Shown here one piece after another: positions 1 through 7,174 of a stretch of DNA of 29,480 nt. Every line of letters begins with the position of its first letter. The stretch's first letter is position 1. Source of the stretch: Candidatus Cloacimonas sp. (lineage in GTDB: Bacteria > Cloacimonadota > Cloacimonadia > Cloacimonadales > Cloacimonadaceae); the NCBI GenBank assembly GCA_035403355.1, contig DAONFA010000029.1:1-29480 (forward strand), given 5' to 3'. Made by a program: the position numbers and the translations under genes. The notes below the pieces were generated by a model that was given only the letters and a program-made list of their open reading frames with translations, was not told where the DNA came from and ran no database searches.

Positions 1-3000
1 GAGGGCTTTGAAAATGGAAATACTCATAACACAGCTATTTCTGGCTGGACTCAAGTAAGCGTAAGCGGTTCTAATGCATGGACTGCCAATAATTCCTTAA
101 CTGATTATAATCGTTCTCCCCTCACCGGCTCTTGGAATGCTTTCTTGCGTTGGAGTAATAGCCGATGGATGTTCAAACCCATTCAATTGCAAGCCGGGAT
201 TGCTTATAGAGCTATAGTTTACGCCAGGCAGGATGGTTCAAATTCCACCGATGCAAGTATTAAAATATGCTATGGTGCTTCAGCTACTGTGGCTGGAATG
301 ACTAACGAAATTATGCCTTCCACAGGTATAATAAATGGTGGTTATCAGAGGTTGGAAGGCACTTTTGTTCCTGCTACTAACGGATTATTTTATCTTGGTA
401 TTTTAGGAACTATCAATTCTATTCCCTGGTATATCTCCATTGATGACATTACTATTGAAGAGATTCCCCAAATTCCTATCTGTTCTGTTAACCCCGAGTC
501 CTATAATTTTGGAGAACTAATTATGGGCTTAACCTCCTCTCAACAATTTACTATTACTAATACCGGCGGAGCTACTTTATATATAAATAACCTATATACT
601 ACGAATAATTCTTATTCTATCAGTCAACAACCTGGTGATTTGGAACTCTCTGTAAATGAATCAACTACTTTCACTGTTCTCTTTAACCCTCTGGAGGGTG
701 GAACTCAAACAGGAACAGTGGTTATATGTTATAATGGAGATGAAAAAACAATTGAACTTACCGGAAGCTGTATTGATACAACGATTAATACTTTTCCTTA
801 CACTCAAAGCTTTGAAAGTGGAGGTGGAAACTGGATAGTTACTGCAGGTGCAGGAGCAACTTATTATTGGGAATTAGTTCAATATGATGCTGCTCATGGA
901 GCTGTTTCTGCTTATGACGGTTCTTACTTTACGCGTTTAAATGTTTATAATGCTGATGATGATTATAATCCTTATTGTCTTATTTCTCCTCCCTTGAACT
1001 TAAGCACTGGTAATAAAAGATTAAGTTATTGGGCTTGGATTGGAGCAAATGGTTATCCTGCTCCAATGGATGTGCAAATATCAACAGATAATCAAGCAAC
1101 CTGGACTACAATCTATAGCCACGACCTTTCCGTTACCAACACTTGGTTCAATAATATCATTTCCCTCGCTGACTATTCTTCTTCCCATATTTATATTAGA
1201 TATAGAGCGCTAAGCAATTATGGATATTTATCTTGTAATTTGGGATTGGATAAAATAACAATTGAAGATATTCCGGAAATTCCTATTTTGAGCTATACCC
1301 CTACGGAAATTAATTTTCCATACACCAATGTTAAAAGTGTTACCAATTATACCAATGTAACGATTACTAATTTAGGAGGAGGAGTATTAAGCTTGAATGA
1401 ATCAAGTTTTACCCTGCAGGGTAATAATCCCGATGATTTTGAAATAAACTACTTAAACCTTCCTGCGAGTTTGGGAACAGGACAAAGTGTAAATATTCCT
1501 GTTCGGTTTAAGCCACTATCTGAAGGTAATAAAACAGCTATTTTGAGAATTAGTGACGGACTTCGTTCCGGCTATGATGTATCTCTAACTGGTTATGCAG
1601 CAGGCCAATATGTGCTTTGTGAAAATTTTGAAGGAGCTTTTCCTACTCAGGATTGGACCTCACCTGCTACATCCTGGATAAAAAAAACCGACTTCTCCCA
1701 TACGGGAACTGGTTCTGTCTCAGCTGGTTACGCTTCAGGCGAATGGTGGTTGGTAACCCCTAAATTAAGGCCGACTAACGGAGCAAATACTTTAACTTTT
1801 TGGTATAGGGACTATTCTTCAGAATCCAACTGGGATTATAATGATGAATATACTTATGTAATGATTTCCGAAAGCACTGATTTTTCAGCTGCCACAACTA
1901 TCTGGACTGGAAATTATCAGACCTTTACAACTTCCTGGCAACAGGCGTCTATATCCATAAGTGCATATAACGGTAAAGATATTTATATTGCCTTCAAGCA
2001 TATTGCCACAAATGGTAACTATCGGATGATAGATGATATTACAGGTGTGCATATAGCTCCTCCGTCATCTGTTCCCAATCCGGCAATTATTGTAAGTCCT
2101 GCTGATGAAGCTGTAAATGTTTCTTTATCTCAAACCTTGAATTGGACAAGTGGAGGTGGTTCACCCAGAGGTTATTATTTATCCTTTGGAAGTGTTATTC
2201 CTCCATTTATATATTTAAATAATGTGGATATGGGAACTGTTACCAGCTATGCTCCAAATCTTGATATAAACAAAAAATACTGGTGGAAGGTAGTTCCATA
2301 TAATGAAACAGGAAATGCGGAAAATTGTGCAACCTGGACTTTTACTACAATAGGAGATCCTACTATTAGACATTATCCCTATACACAAAATTTTGAAGAG
2401 GAAACATTTCCTCCCCTCGGATGGACTACTATAGTTCATAGTGGAAATGAAATTATCCAGGATGCTACTAAAAACCATTCCAATCCTGGACAGTATTCCG
2501 TTCGGTTCAGTTCGTATAGTCAATCTGATGACTATAATCAATATCTGTTTACAGCACCGGTCTTTGTTATGGCTCCGTATTTCAAACTTACCTTCTGGCA
2601 CAGAAAAGAAAATACCAGTGAGGAAACTCTGGAATGGGGAATATCCACTAATACTAACCCTGCAAATTTCACTTGGAATCCTGTTACTTTAAGTAGTAGT
2701 GAGTGGCAAAGAACGGAAATAAATTTAAGAAGTTATATCGGAAGAACAGTTTACATCGGTTTCCATTATTATGGAAATTACAAATACTATGTTTACCTTG
2801 ATGATATAAAAATAAATGCTGTTATTCCTGCTAATGTCCCTACTCCTATAGAGGATATTGTTATCAATCCTACCATAGATTTAGACCTTGATGAAAGTGT
2901 AGATGAAACAAATTCAATTGTGCAATCTTTACCCAATTACGCTGCACTTAATAATCCTGTAGTGCTGGGTTTAATAGGAACTGAAACAGCCAGTATAACA

Positions 3001-3792
3001 TTTGAAGTAGGTTCCGGAACCTGGTATGGCATTTGTTATTATGGTGGTGAGTGGCATCATTCAATTCCTTATCCTTGCACTGTTGAAGAAGGCGCAACAG
3101 GAATTATAACTTTTGAAAATGTGGATTTTGGAGCAAAGGGTGAAATAATCACTGTTTTGGATGAAGGTCAAAATCCTACTCTACCTGTAGAACTATCCGC
3201 TTTTACTCTAAACCTTAATCCTCAAAGAGGAATAAATATAATGTGGGTTACCCAATCAGAAACTGAAGTGAATGGATATTACATATATAGGGCAAATGCA
3301 GATACACTCGGTCAGGCAATTGTAATTAGCCCCCTTATCAGAGCAACAAATACTTCCCAACAGCAAGTGTATATATATACTGATAAAGAAATATATCAGT
3401 CCGGAACATATTATTACTGGCTGGAAACACAAGATTTTGATGGTGTTTCCGGTTTTTACGGTTCTCTTAGTATTAATTATGATAATGGCAATAATGGCAC
3501 ACCGGAAATACCTTTGGTTACAGGAATTCGCTCTATTTATCCCAATCCTTTCAATCCTTCCACCACAATCAATTACGAACTTAGCAAAACAGCAGAAGTG
3601 AAAATTGAAATATACAATATCAGGGGACAATTGGTTCGTTCTTATGCCTTCGGTAAAAAAGAAAGAGGTAGATATAAATTACTCTGGGAAGGTGATGATG
3701 CTAACAGACAACCCTGCGGAACAGGTATGTATTTTATTAGAATGCAAGCAGATAAAGAAAACAGCATAAGAAAGGTTACTCTTTTGAAATGA
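1..3792 (+). CDS. Large secreted multi-domain adhesin-like protein, 5' end outside window
   Basis: Frame 1 is open from the first base of the window, so the gene is cut by the left edge and neither start codon nor signal peptide is visible; 1263 codons are present. Visible modules in order (codons counted from base 1): choice-of-anchor/cleaved-adhesin-like domain ending near codon 155 (ISIDDITIEE); ASH/choice-of-anchor-D-type Ig domain ~160-258 (YNFGELIMG...); a choice-of-anchor-J domain ~264-425 (SPPLNLS... GLDKITIE); a second ASH-like domain ~427-535; another MAM/J-type domain ~537-687; a fibronectin-III-like domain ~690-787; a third J-type domain ~792-940; two further beta modules; and a C-terminal FlgD-like sorting domain from ~1174 (YPNPFNPSTTINYEL, ending KVTLLK). 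No enzymatic motif is seen. By family knowledge such proteins are exported and surface-attached or secreted; adhesion or polymer binding is inference. Its second half is paralogous to the protein at 25532-28684. Confidence 0.85.
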   Translation, partial: EGFENGNTHNTAISGWTQVSVSGSNAWTANNSLTDYNRSPLTGSWNAFLRWSNSRWMFKPIQLQAGIAYRAIVYARQDGSNSTDASIKICYGASATVAGMTNEIMPSTGIINGGYQRLEGTFVPATNGLFYLGILGTINSIPWYISIDDITIEEIPQIPICSVNPESYNFGELIMGLTSSQQFTITNTGGATLYINNLYTTNNSYSISQQPGDLELSVNESTTFTVLFNPLEGGTQTGTVVICYNGDEKTIELTGSCIDTTINTFPYTQSFESGGGNWIVTAGAGATYYWELVQYDAAHGAVSAYDGSYFTRLNVYNADDDYNPYCLISPPLNLSTGNKRLSYWAWIGANGYPAPMDVQISTDNQATWTTIYSHDLSVTNTWFNNIISLADYSSSHIYIRYRALSNYGYLSCNLGLDKITIEDIPEIPILSYTPTEINFPYTNVKSVTNYTNVTITNLGGGVLSLNESSFTLQGNNPDDFEINYLNLPASLGTGQSVNIPVRFKPLSEGNKTAILRISDGLRSGYDVSLTGYAAGQYVLCENFEGAFPTQDWTSPATSWIKKTDFSHTGTGSVSAGYASGEWWLVTPKLRPTNGANTLTFWYRDYSSESNWDYNDEYTYVMISESTDFSAATTIWTGNYQTFTTSWQQASISISAYNGKDIYIAFKHIATNGNYRMIDDITGVHIAPPSSVPNPAIIVSPADEAVNVSLSQTLNWTSGGGSPRGYYLSFGSVIPPFIYLNNVDMGTVTSYAPNLDINKKYWWKVVPYNETGNAENCATWTFTTIGDPTIRHYPYTQNFEEETFPPLGWTTIVHSGNEIIQDATKNHSNPGQYSVRFSSYSQSDDYNQYLFTAPVFVMAPYFKLTFWHRKENTSEETLEWGISTNTNPANFTWNPVTLSSSEWQRTEINLRSYIGRTVYIGFHYYGNYKYYVYLDDIKINAVIPANVPTPIEDIVINPTIDLDLDESVDETNSIVQSLPNYAALNNPVVLGLIGTETASITFEVGSGTWYGICYYGGEWHHSIPYPCTVEEGATGIITFENVDFGAKGEIITVLDEGQNPTLPVELSAFTLNLNPQRGINIMWVTQSETEVNGYYIYRANADTLGQAIVISPLIRATNTSQQQVYIYTDKEIYQSGTYYYWLETQDFDGVSGFYGSLSINYDNGNNGTPEIPLVTGIRSIYPNPFNPSTTINYELSKTAEVKIEIYNIRGQLVRSYAFGKKERGRYKLLWEGDDANRQPCGTGMYFIRMQADKENSIRKVTLLK

Positions 3793-3795
3793 GGG

Positions 3796-3929
3796 TAGGA
3801 TTTCAGGAAAAGGATTTTTGAAACGAGGATTTTAGGACAAGGATTTTTGAAACAAGGATTTCAGGATTAAAGGATTTAGAGGATAAATTTAGTAAGGAGC
3901 TGAAAGCGGAGGGCAGAGAGAAAAAAAAT
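3796..3929. repeat. Degenerate ggattt-rich intergenic repeat, inverted copy of the 7.0-kb element
   Basis: Directly after the adhesin stop codon the sequence is built from variants of aggattt separated by ttgaaac or tcagga. It is followed by ctgaaagcggagggcagaga (3900-3919). The reverse complement of this stretch matches the spacer at about 7060-7186, including the ctctctgccctc and gctttcag words. It is therefore one member of a dispersed family; no coding frame is supported. Confidence 0.7.
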
Positions 3930-4099
3930 AGGTAAGGGATGAACAGGATTAAATGGATTGAATAGGTAAGGGATGAACAGGATAGAATGGATTGAATAGG
4001 TAAGGGATGAATAGGTTTAAATGGATTGAATAGGTAAGAGATGAACAGGATAGAATGGATTGAATAGGTATGGGATGAACAGGATTATAGGGATTTTAG
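3930..4099. repeat. 34-bp tandem repeat, five copies
   Basis: Five head-to-tail units start at 3930, 3964, 3998, 4032 and 4066, each beginning aggtaagggatga with minor variation and ending in ggattgaat. The first four are nearly identical (a few substitutions each); the fifth diverges into a ggatttta tract. There are no unique spacers, so this is not a CRISPR array. The words gatgaacaggat are the reverse complement of atcctgttcatc found at 7041-7052 and 20484-20495. Confidence 0.9.
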
Positions 4100-4180
4100 G
4101 GATTTATAAACTTTAATATGGGTGTATAAATGATATTAACATCCAAGTTTTCCTTTTAATCCTGTCTTCTTTTTTTTTCA

Positions 4181-4246
4181 CTATTCACTGTTAACTTTTC
4201 ACCGTTCACTGTTCACCATTAACTTTTCACTGTTCACCATTCATTC
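4181..4246. repeat. Short direct repeats of ttcac(c/t)gttcac type
   Basis: Imperfect direct repetitions of tgttcaccattaacttttcac occupy the 65 bp to the left of the insertion sequence. Together with 4100-4180 (AT-rich, nothing recognised) this completes the gene-free spacer. The insertion sequence has landed in this repeat-rich DNA. Confidence 0.6.
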
Positions 4247-4271
4247 TGTGGTGTCCTAAATAAGTTGACAC
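4247..4271 (+). repeat. IS left inverted repeat (IRL)
   Basis: 25 bp beginning TGTGGTGTCCTAAATAAG. It pairs with the right end at 18 of 25 positions; the outermost TGT, GTCCT and AGTTGACA blocks are conserved. Confidence 0.85.
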
Positions 4272-4290
4272 AAAATACTATAAAGGAGAT

Positions 4291-4611
4291 ATGGAAATGT
4301 GGACAAAAAATGAAACCAAAAGGAAGCGTACAAACTATAGTGTGGCTTTCAAAATGCAAGTGGTGGAAGAGGTCGAAAACGGTCTGATAAGTGCGGAAGG
4401 AGCCCGTAGGTTATATTGGATCCCCGGAAAAGATTCTATCCCATCTTGGATAGAGAAATATGGTATAAACAACAAAATAAATAAGGTGGTATACGTTATG
4501 ACACAAGCAGAAGAACGCGAATTAGTAGTGCTCCGTAAGGAGAACAAATGCTTGAAGAGAGCACTTGATGACAGCCATGTACCAAGTGTTGGCATGGGAA
4601 TCATTAGTTGA
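4291..4611 (+). pseudogene. IS3-family transposase OrfA, broken by one extra base
   Basis: Encodes the DNA-binding subunit of the IS3 transposase. A helix-turn-helix region (SVAFKMQVVEEVENGLISAEGA, tail WIEKYG) is followed by a heptad-type segment (EERELVVLRKENKCLKRAL). The open frame stops at 4611 after ALDDSHVPSVG, which does not look like this family. If the G at 4579 is removed, the frame continues as SHYQVLAWESLVEIAEKEL and then LKKKFG, the normal OrfA C-terminus, to a stop at 4703-4705. So orfA should span 4291-4705 and carries a single-base insertion, or a sequencing error. AAAGGAG at 4282-4288 is only 2 nt from the first ATG but 8 nt from the ATG at 4297, which is the likelier start. 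Confidence 0.8.
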
Positions 4612-4641
4612 AATAGCAGAAAAAGAGCTTCATGTTAGCTT

Positions 4642-4651
4642 AAAAAAAAAG
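4642..4651 (+). promoter_or_regulatory. Programmed -1 frameshift site between orfA and orfB
   Basis: A run of nine A followed by G contains the heptamer A AAA AAG in the correct phase of the restored orfA frame (codons AAA 4646-4648 and AAG 4649-4651). A -1 slip puts ribosomes into the orfB frame, open from 4639 (after TAG at 4636-4638) through the annotated orfB. This is the standard way IS3 elements make the OrfAB transposase. Because orfA is frameshifted upstream, OrfAB cannot be made from this copy as written. Confidence 0.7.
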
Positions 4652-4713
4652 TTTGGTTTTCAGCTTGCCGAGAAGCTCAAAGAAAAGCTGACACAATCGG
4701 ATTAAATACAAGC

Positions 4714-5523
4714 ATGGAAGCAATTTGTATGACCTTTGGATACACTCGCCAGGCATATTACAAGCACAGTCATTTAGAGGAATTTCGGACTGAGCGTAAT
4801 CAGATGGTGCTTGAAGAAGTTCGGGATATCCGTCATACACAGCCAAAGGTTGGAGTCCGAAAGTTGCATATAATGCTGAATAACAGTGGGAAACCAGAGT
4901 TGAAGATAGGGCGGGATCAGTTATTCGAACTGCTTGCCGAGAATGATATGCTGGTTAAGCAAAAGCGCAAGTTTATCCGCACTTCATGTTCAGATAAACA
5001 GTTCTCCGTATTTCCTAATCTGTTGGATAAGAAAACGATAGACAAGAAGAATCAGGCATGGGTGGTGGATATTACCTATCTTAATACCTGTTATGGCTTT
5101 GCCTATCTATACCTGATAACTGATAGGTATTCGCGAAAGATTATCAGCTTTGTTGTTGCCAACAGCTTGCATGCAAAACATGCGTGTAAAGCTCTTCAAA
5201 AGGCAATTAGTACTGTAGATGATCCTGCTGGGATTATTCACCATTCTGATCATGGAAGCCAGTATTGCAGTGAGGAATATCAAAAAATATTGAATAGCAA
5301 CAATATCCTATGTAGCATGACCGGCATAGCTCATTGTTACGATAACGCTGTGGCAGAACGTATTAATGGCATCTTAAAACAGGAATTCGGCTTAGGAATG
5401 ACTTTGCAATCTGTGAAGGTAGCTCAGGAATTAGCTTCAGATGCTATCTACATCTATAATAATAACCGATTGCATAGGGCTCTGATGTATAAGACGCCGT
5501 GCGAGGTACACGATGCACTCTAA
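4714..5523 (+). CDS. IS3-family transposase OrfB (DDE integrase core)
   Basis: Catalytic subunit of the insertion sequence. An N-terminal HTH_21-like region (RQAYYK ... VRDIRHTQPKVGVRKLHIML) precedes an rve integrase core. The DDE triad is visible as D in WVVDITYL, D in HHSDHGSQYCS and E in NAVAERINGILKQEFG, and the C-terminus has the usual NNNRLHRALMYKTPCEV. At 269 aa it is full length for this family. The frame is open upstream to 4639, so the natural product is probably an OrfAB fusion made by -1 slippage at the A-run; ATG 4714 has no strong ribosome binding site. The catalytic part appears intact even though orfA is damaged, so the copy could still be mobilised in trans. Confidence 0.92.
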   Translation: MEAICMTFGYTRQAYYKHSHLEEFRTERNQMVLEEVRDIRHTQPKVGVRKLHIMLNNSGKPELKIGRDQLFELLAENDMLVKQKRKFIRTSCSDKQFSVFPNLLDKKTIDKKNQAWVVDITYLNTCYGFAYLYLITDRYSRKIISFVVANSLHAKHACKALQKAISTVDDPAGIIHHSDHGSQYCSEEYQKILNSNNILCSMTGIAHCYDNAVAERINGILKQEFGLGMTLQSVKVAQELASDAIYIYNNNRLHRALMYKTPCEVHDAL

Positions 5524-5583
5524 GTTAAGCAAAAACGACGAGCACCCTTCACACGTGCACGTCGTCGTTTTTGCGTCCTTAAC

Positions 5584-5608
5584 ATGTCAACTATTTCAGG
5601 ACTTGACA
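5584..5608 (-). repeat. IS right inverted repeat (IRR)
   Basis: Read inward on the minus strand it is TGTCAAGTCCTGAAATAG followed by TTGACAT. It ends on ...TTGACA on the plus strand and is followed by the TTC target duplication. Confidence 0.85.
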
Positions 5609-5613
5609 TTCTA

Positions 5614-5776
5614 CATTCTCAATTTAATCTCTTTTTTTTCTCTTTCTCTCTTTTTCTCTTTGTTAAAAAAAAAATACTTCGTTCTCACCCTCTATTTCCG
5701 TCTCGCCATTTCGCTATCTCGCCATCTCACTTTCTCACTTTTATCTGTGTTATCCGTGAAATCTGTGAGAGACAAT
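5614..5776. repeat. Pyrimidine-rich repeat spacer, inverted copy of the 6.6-6.84-kb repeats
   Basis: Contains ctcaatttaatctc, long tctctttctctc tracts and the words ctatctcgccatctcac. The reverse complement resembles 6715-6840 (gtgagatggcgagatag, agagaaagag, gatttaattgag). It ends with the phrase atctgtgttatccgtgaaat (5743-5762), which recurs in variants at 7111, 20399 and 20554. No gene. Confidence 0.65.
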
Positions 5777-5812
5777 AAAAACAGCCCGGGTAGTAACTCT
5801 CGGGCTGTTTAT
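5777..5812 (-). terminator. Rho-independent terminator of the groES-trxA unit
   Basis: The arms aaacagcccg (5779-5788) and cgggctgttt (5801-5810) form a 10-bp GC-centred stem with a 12-nt loop. On the minus strand it is followed by a T-rich tail (tttttattg). It lies 17 bp beyond the trxA stop codon. Confidence 0.85.
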
Positions 5813-5826
5813 ATTTTAGCTTGGAC

Positions 5827-6150
5827 TTACACGATAAACTTATTCAGTTTATCCATAATTTTGTCTTTTTGCACCAGTCCTATCAATTGGTCGCTAACAA
5901 CGCCGTTCACAAAGATCAGCAGGGTCGGAATAGACATCACGGAATATTTAGCGGCTATATCCTGTGCCTCATCAACATTCACTTTCACTACTTTCACTTT
6001 GCCTTCGGTTTCGCTGGCTATTTTCTCTATTGTAGGGCTAAGCGCTCTGCAGGGACCGCACCAGGGAGCCCAGAAATCAACTAAAACAGGTTGAGTGGAC
6101 TTTAAAACTTCGGTCTCAAAAGTGGCAGATTGAACTTCCACGATAGCCAT
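5827..6150 (-). CDS. trxA: Thioredoxin
   Basis: 107-aa cytoplasmic protein-disulfide oxidoreductase of normal thioredoxin length. The active site WCGPC is at residues 30-34, preceded by VLVDFWAP; the buried Asp (D25) and the cis-proline loop (MSIPTLLIF) are present. It reduces disulfides in client enzymes using electrons from thioredoxin reductase, which is not encoded in this window. It starts 5 bp after the groES stop codon with only a weak GAG-type ribosome binding site inside the groES end, so translation is probably coupled. A strong terminator follows. Linkage with a CIRCE-preceded groES suggests it is part of a heat- or redox-stress transcript. Confidence 0.96.
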   Translation of the reverse strand: MAIVEVQSATFETEVLKSTQPVLVDFWAPWCGPCRALSPTIEKIASETEGKVKVVKVNVDEAQDIAAKYSVMSIPTLLIFVNGVVSDQLIGLVQKDKIMDKLNKFIV

Positions 6151-6155
6151 TTTGT

Positions 6156-6428
6156 TTACTCTACGATAGCCAGGAGATCGCTTTTGGCAAGAATAAGAAG
6201 CTTTTCTCCCTCAAGTTCAATTTCGGTTCCGGCATATTTGCCAAAGAGGACTTTATCGCCCACTTTCACTATTTTTTGCAAATCCTCATCGTTGCCAACA
6301 GCAATTACTTCAGCAATTTGAGGTTTTTCTTTGGCTGTATCGGGAATAATGATTCCGCCAACGGTCTTTTCATTTTCCAGGGTGCTAAGTTTCACCGCTA
6401 AATGGTCTTCTACGGGTCTGATGTTCAT
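6156..6428 (-). CDS. groES: Co-chaperonin GroES (Hsp10)
   Basis: 90-aa heptameric lid of the GroEL folding chamber. It starts MNIRPVEDHLAVK, has the mobile loop (NEKTVGGIIIPDTA) that contacts GroEL, and contains VGDKVLFGKYAGTEIEL near the middle/C-terminus. The start is taken at 6428: GGAGG (6434-6438) lies 5 nt upstream and homologues begin at this MNIRP. The longer frame to 6458 (prefix MNNKYIMEVT) is not supported. Unusually, groEL does not follow; trxA does. A degenerate CIRCE element lies 55 bp upstream, implying HrcA repression with heat induction (inference). Confidence 0.96.
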   Translation of the reverse strand: MNIRPVEDHLAVKLSTLENEKTVGGIIIPDTAKEKPQIAEVIAVGNDEDLQKIVKVGDKVLFGKYAGTEIELEGEKLLILAKSDLLAIVE

Positions 6429-6483
6429 TGTAACCTCCATAATGTATTTATTATTCAATAATAATATAAGCGACAGGGCTTAC

Positions 6484-6510
6484 TTAGCAAACACAAAATT
6501 GGACTGCTAA
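6484..6510 (-). promoter_or_regulatory. Degenerate CIRCE element (HrcA operator) with -35-like TTGACA
   Basis: On the plus strand TTAGCAAAC, 9 nt, then GACTGCTAA. The CIRCE consensus is TTAGCACTC-N9-GAGTGCTAA; the left arm matches 7/9 and the right arm 8/9, with exact 27-bp geometry and perfect TTAGCA/TGCTAA outer arms. It sits 55 bp upstream of the groES start. A minus-strand TTGACA (6516-6521) lies immediately upstream, so the operator would overlap the promoter core. The -10 is not clear (ttttgt at 17-bp spacing). Confidence 0.7.
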
Positions 6511-6592
6511 TTTTCTGTCAAGGAAAATAATGCGAAAACTCAGATTTTGGTTTACAAAGGGGGAAAGAGAGATTTAATGGAGAATGAATTAA

Positions 6593-6840
6593 GCGAGATG
6601 GCGAGATGGCGAGATAGTTATTTTTAGCCACCGAAAACACCGAATACACCGAAAGATTTTTTACAAAGAGAGAAAGAGAGAAAGAGAATAATTGAGAATA
6701 GAGAATAAATGAAGTGAGATAGTGAGATGGCGAGATAGTTATTTTTAGCCACCGAAAACACCGAATACACGGAAAGATTTTTCACAAAGAGGAAAAGAGA
6801 GAAAGAGAAAAAGAGATTTAATTGAGAATTGAGAATAGAC
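6593..6840. repeat. ~121-bp direct repeat, two copies, in gene-free spacer
   Basis: A block starting gagatggcgagatagttatt at 6603 recurs at 6724 with few differences, including the phrase gccaccgaaaacaccgaata and a purine-rich agagaaagag tail. The second copy ends near 6837. It occupies much of the 750-bp spacer between groES and the lipoprotein gene. An inverted, less exact relative lies at 5614-5776, so the groES-trxA pair is bracketed by the family. Confidence 0.85.
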
Positions 6841-6865
6841 GATGAATAAAAAATTAAGAATGTAA

Positions 6866-6934
6866 GTCAGGAGTCATTTGTGCCTTGAGAACTTTCACTG
6901 TGAAATAACTTTTAGGGCACATATGACTCATGAC
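6866..6934. repeat. Long inverted repeat (potential hairpin)
   Basis: The arms 6866-6884 (gtcaggagtcatttgtgcc) and 6916-6934 (ggcacatatgactcatgac) are complementary at 17 of 19 positions around a 31-nt loop. The left arm word taagtcaggagtcatt (6863-6878) also occurs exactly at 20135-20150. There is no U-tract, so a simple terminator is unlikely. Confidence 0.7.
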
Positions 6935-7001
6935 GACTATAATGAAGAATGAAAAATAGAGCTGATGAAACTCGGTATAGATTAAGTTTTTTTACAATTT
7001 A

Positions 7002-7170
7002 ATAATCCCTAAAATCCCTAAAATCCCTAAAATCCCTAAAATCCTGTTCATCCCAGACCTATTAAATCCTCTAAATCCTTTAATCCTTAAATCCTCGTTT
7101 CTAAGATCCTATCTGCGTAATCTATGTGAAACAAGTCGTCAGACCTATTATTTTTTTCTCTCTGCCCTCA
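7002..7170. repeat. Dispersed aatccct/aatcct element, plus-orientation copy
   Basis: Four units of atccctaaa start at 7005, then atcctgttcatcccagacct, a run of aaatcct words, atcctatctgcgtaatct and finally ttctctctgccctcagcttt. The same order is found at 20464-20572 and, reversed, at 3796-4107. Its right edge touches the 3' end of the lipoprotein gene. No gene is seen in 6935-7174. Confidence 0.8.
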
Positions 7171-7174
7171 GCTT

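Larger units (their letters stand above)
4247..5608 (+). mobile_element. IS3-family insertion sequence, 1362 bp, 3-bp TSD
   Basis: The element starts TGTGGTGTCCT and ends AGGACTTGACA. The 25-bp ends, compared in inverse orientation, agree at 18 positions, including GTCCT and AGTTGACA. Both outer ends are flanked by TTC (4244-4246 and 5609-5611), the 3-bp target duplication expected for many IS3-family members. Inside are orfA (helix-turn-helix plus zipper) and orfB (DDE integrase core) in IS3 order, with a slippage heptamer between them. Before insertion the site would have read as continuous repeat DNA. The right end terminates in an exact TTGACA, the arrangement by which IS3 relatives assemble a junction promoter in the circular intermediate, although the facing -10 here looks weak. 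Confidence 0.9.

Noticed and set aside
3930..4099. Regular 34-bp repeats suggestive of a CRISPR array
   Set aside because: Units are contiguous with no unique spacers and no cas genes are nearby; it is a plain tandem repeat.
5513..6094. 193-codon plus-strand frame after the IS
   Set aside because: It runs through repeat DNA and antisense to trxA; no ribosome binding site and no recognisable protein.
6429..6458. N-terminal extension of groES to 6458
   Set aside because: The strong GGAGG is positioned for the ATG at 6428 and GroES proteins begin at MNIRP.
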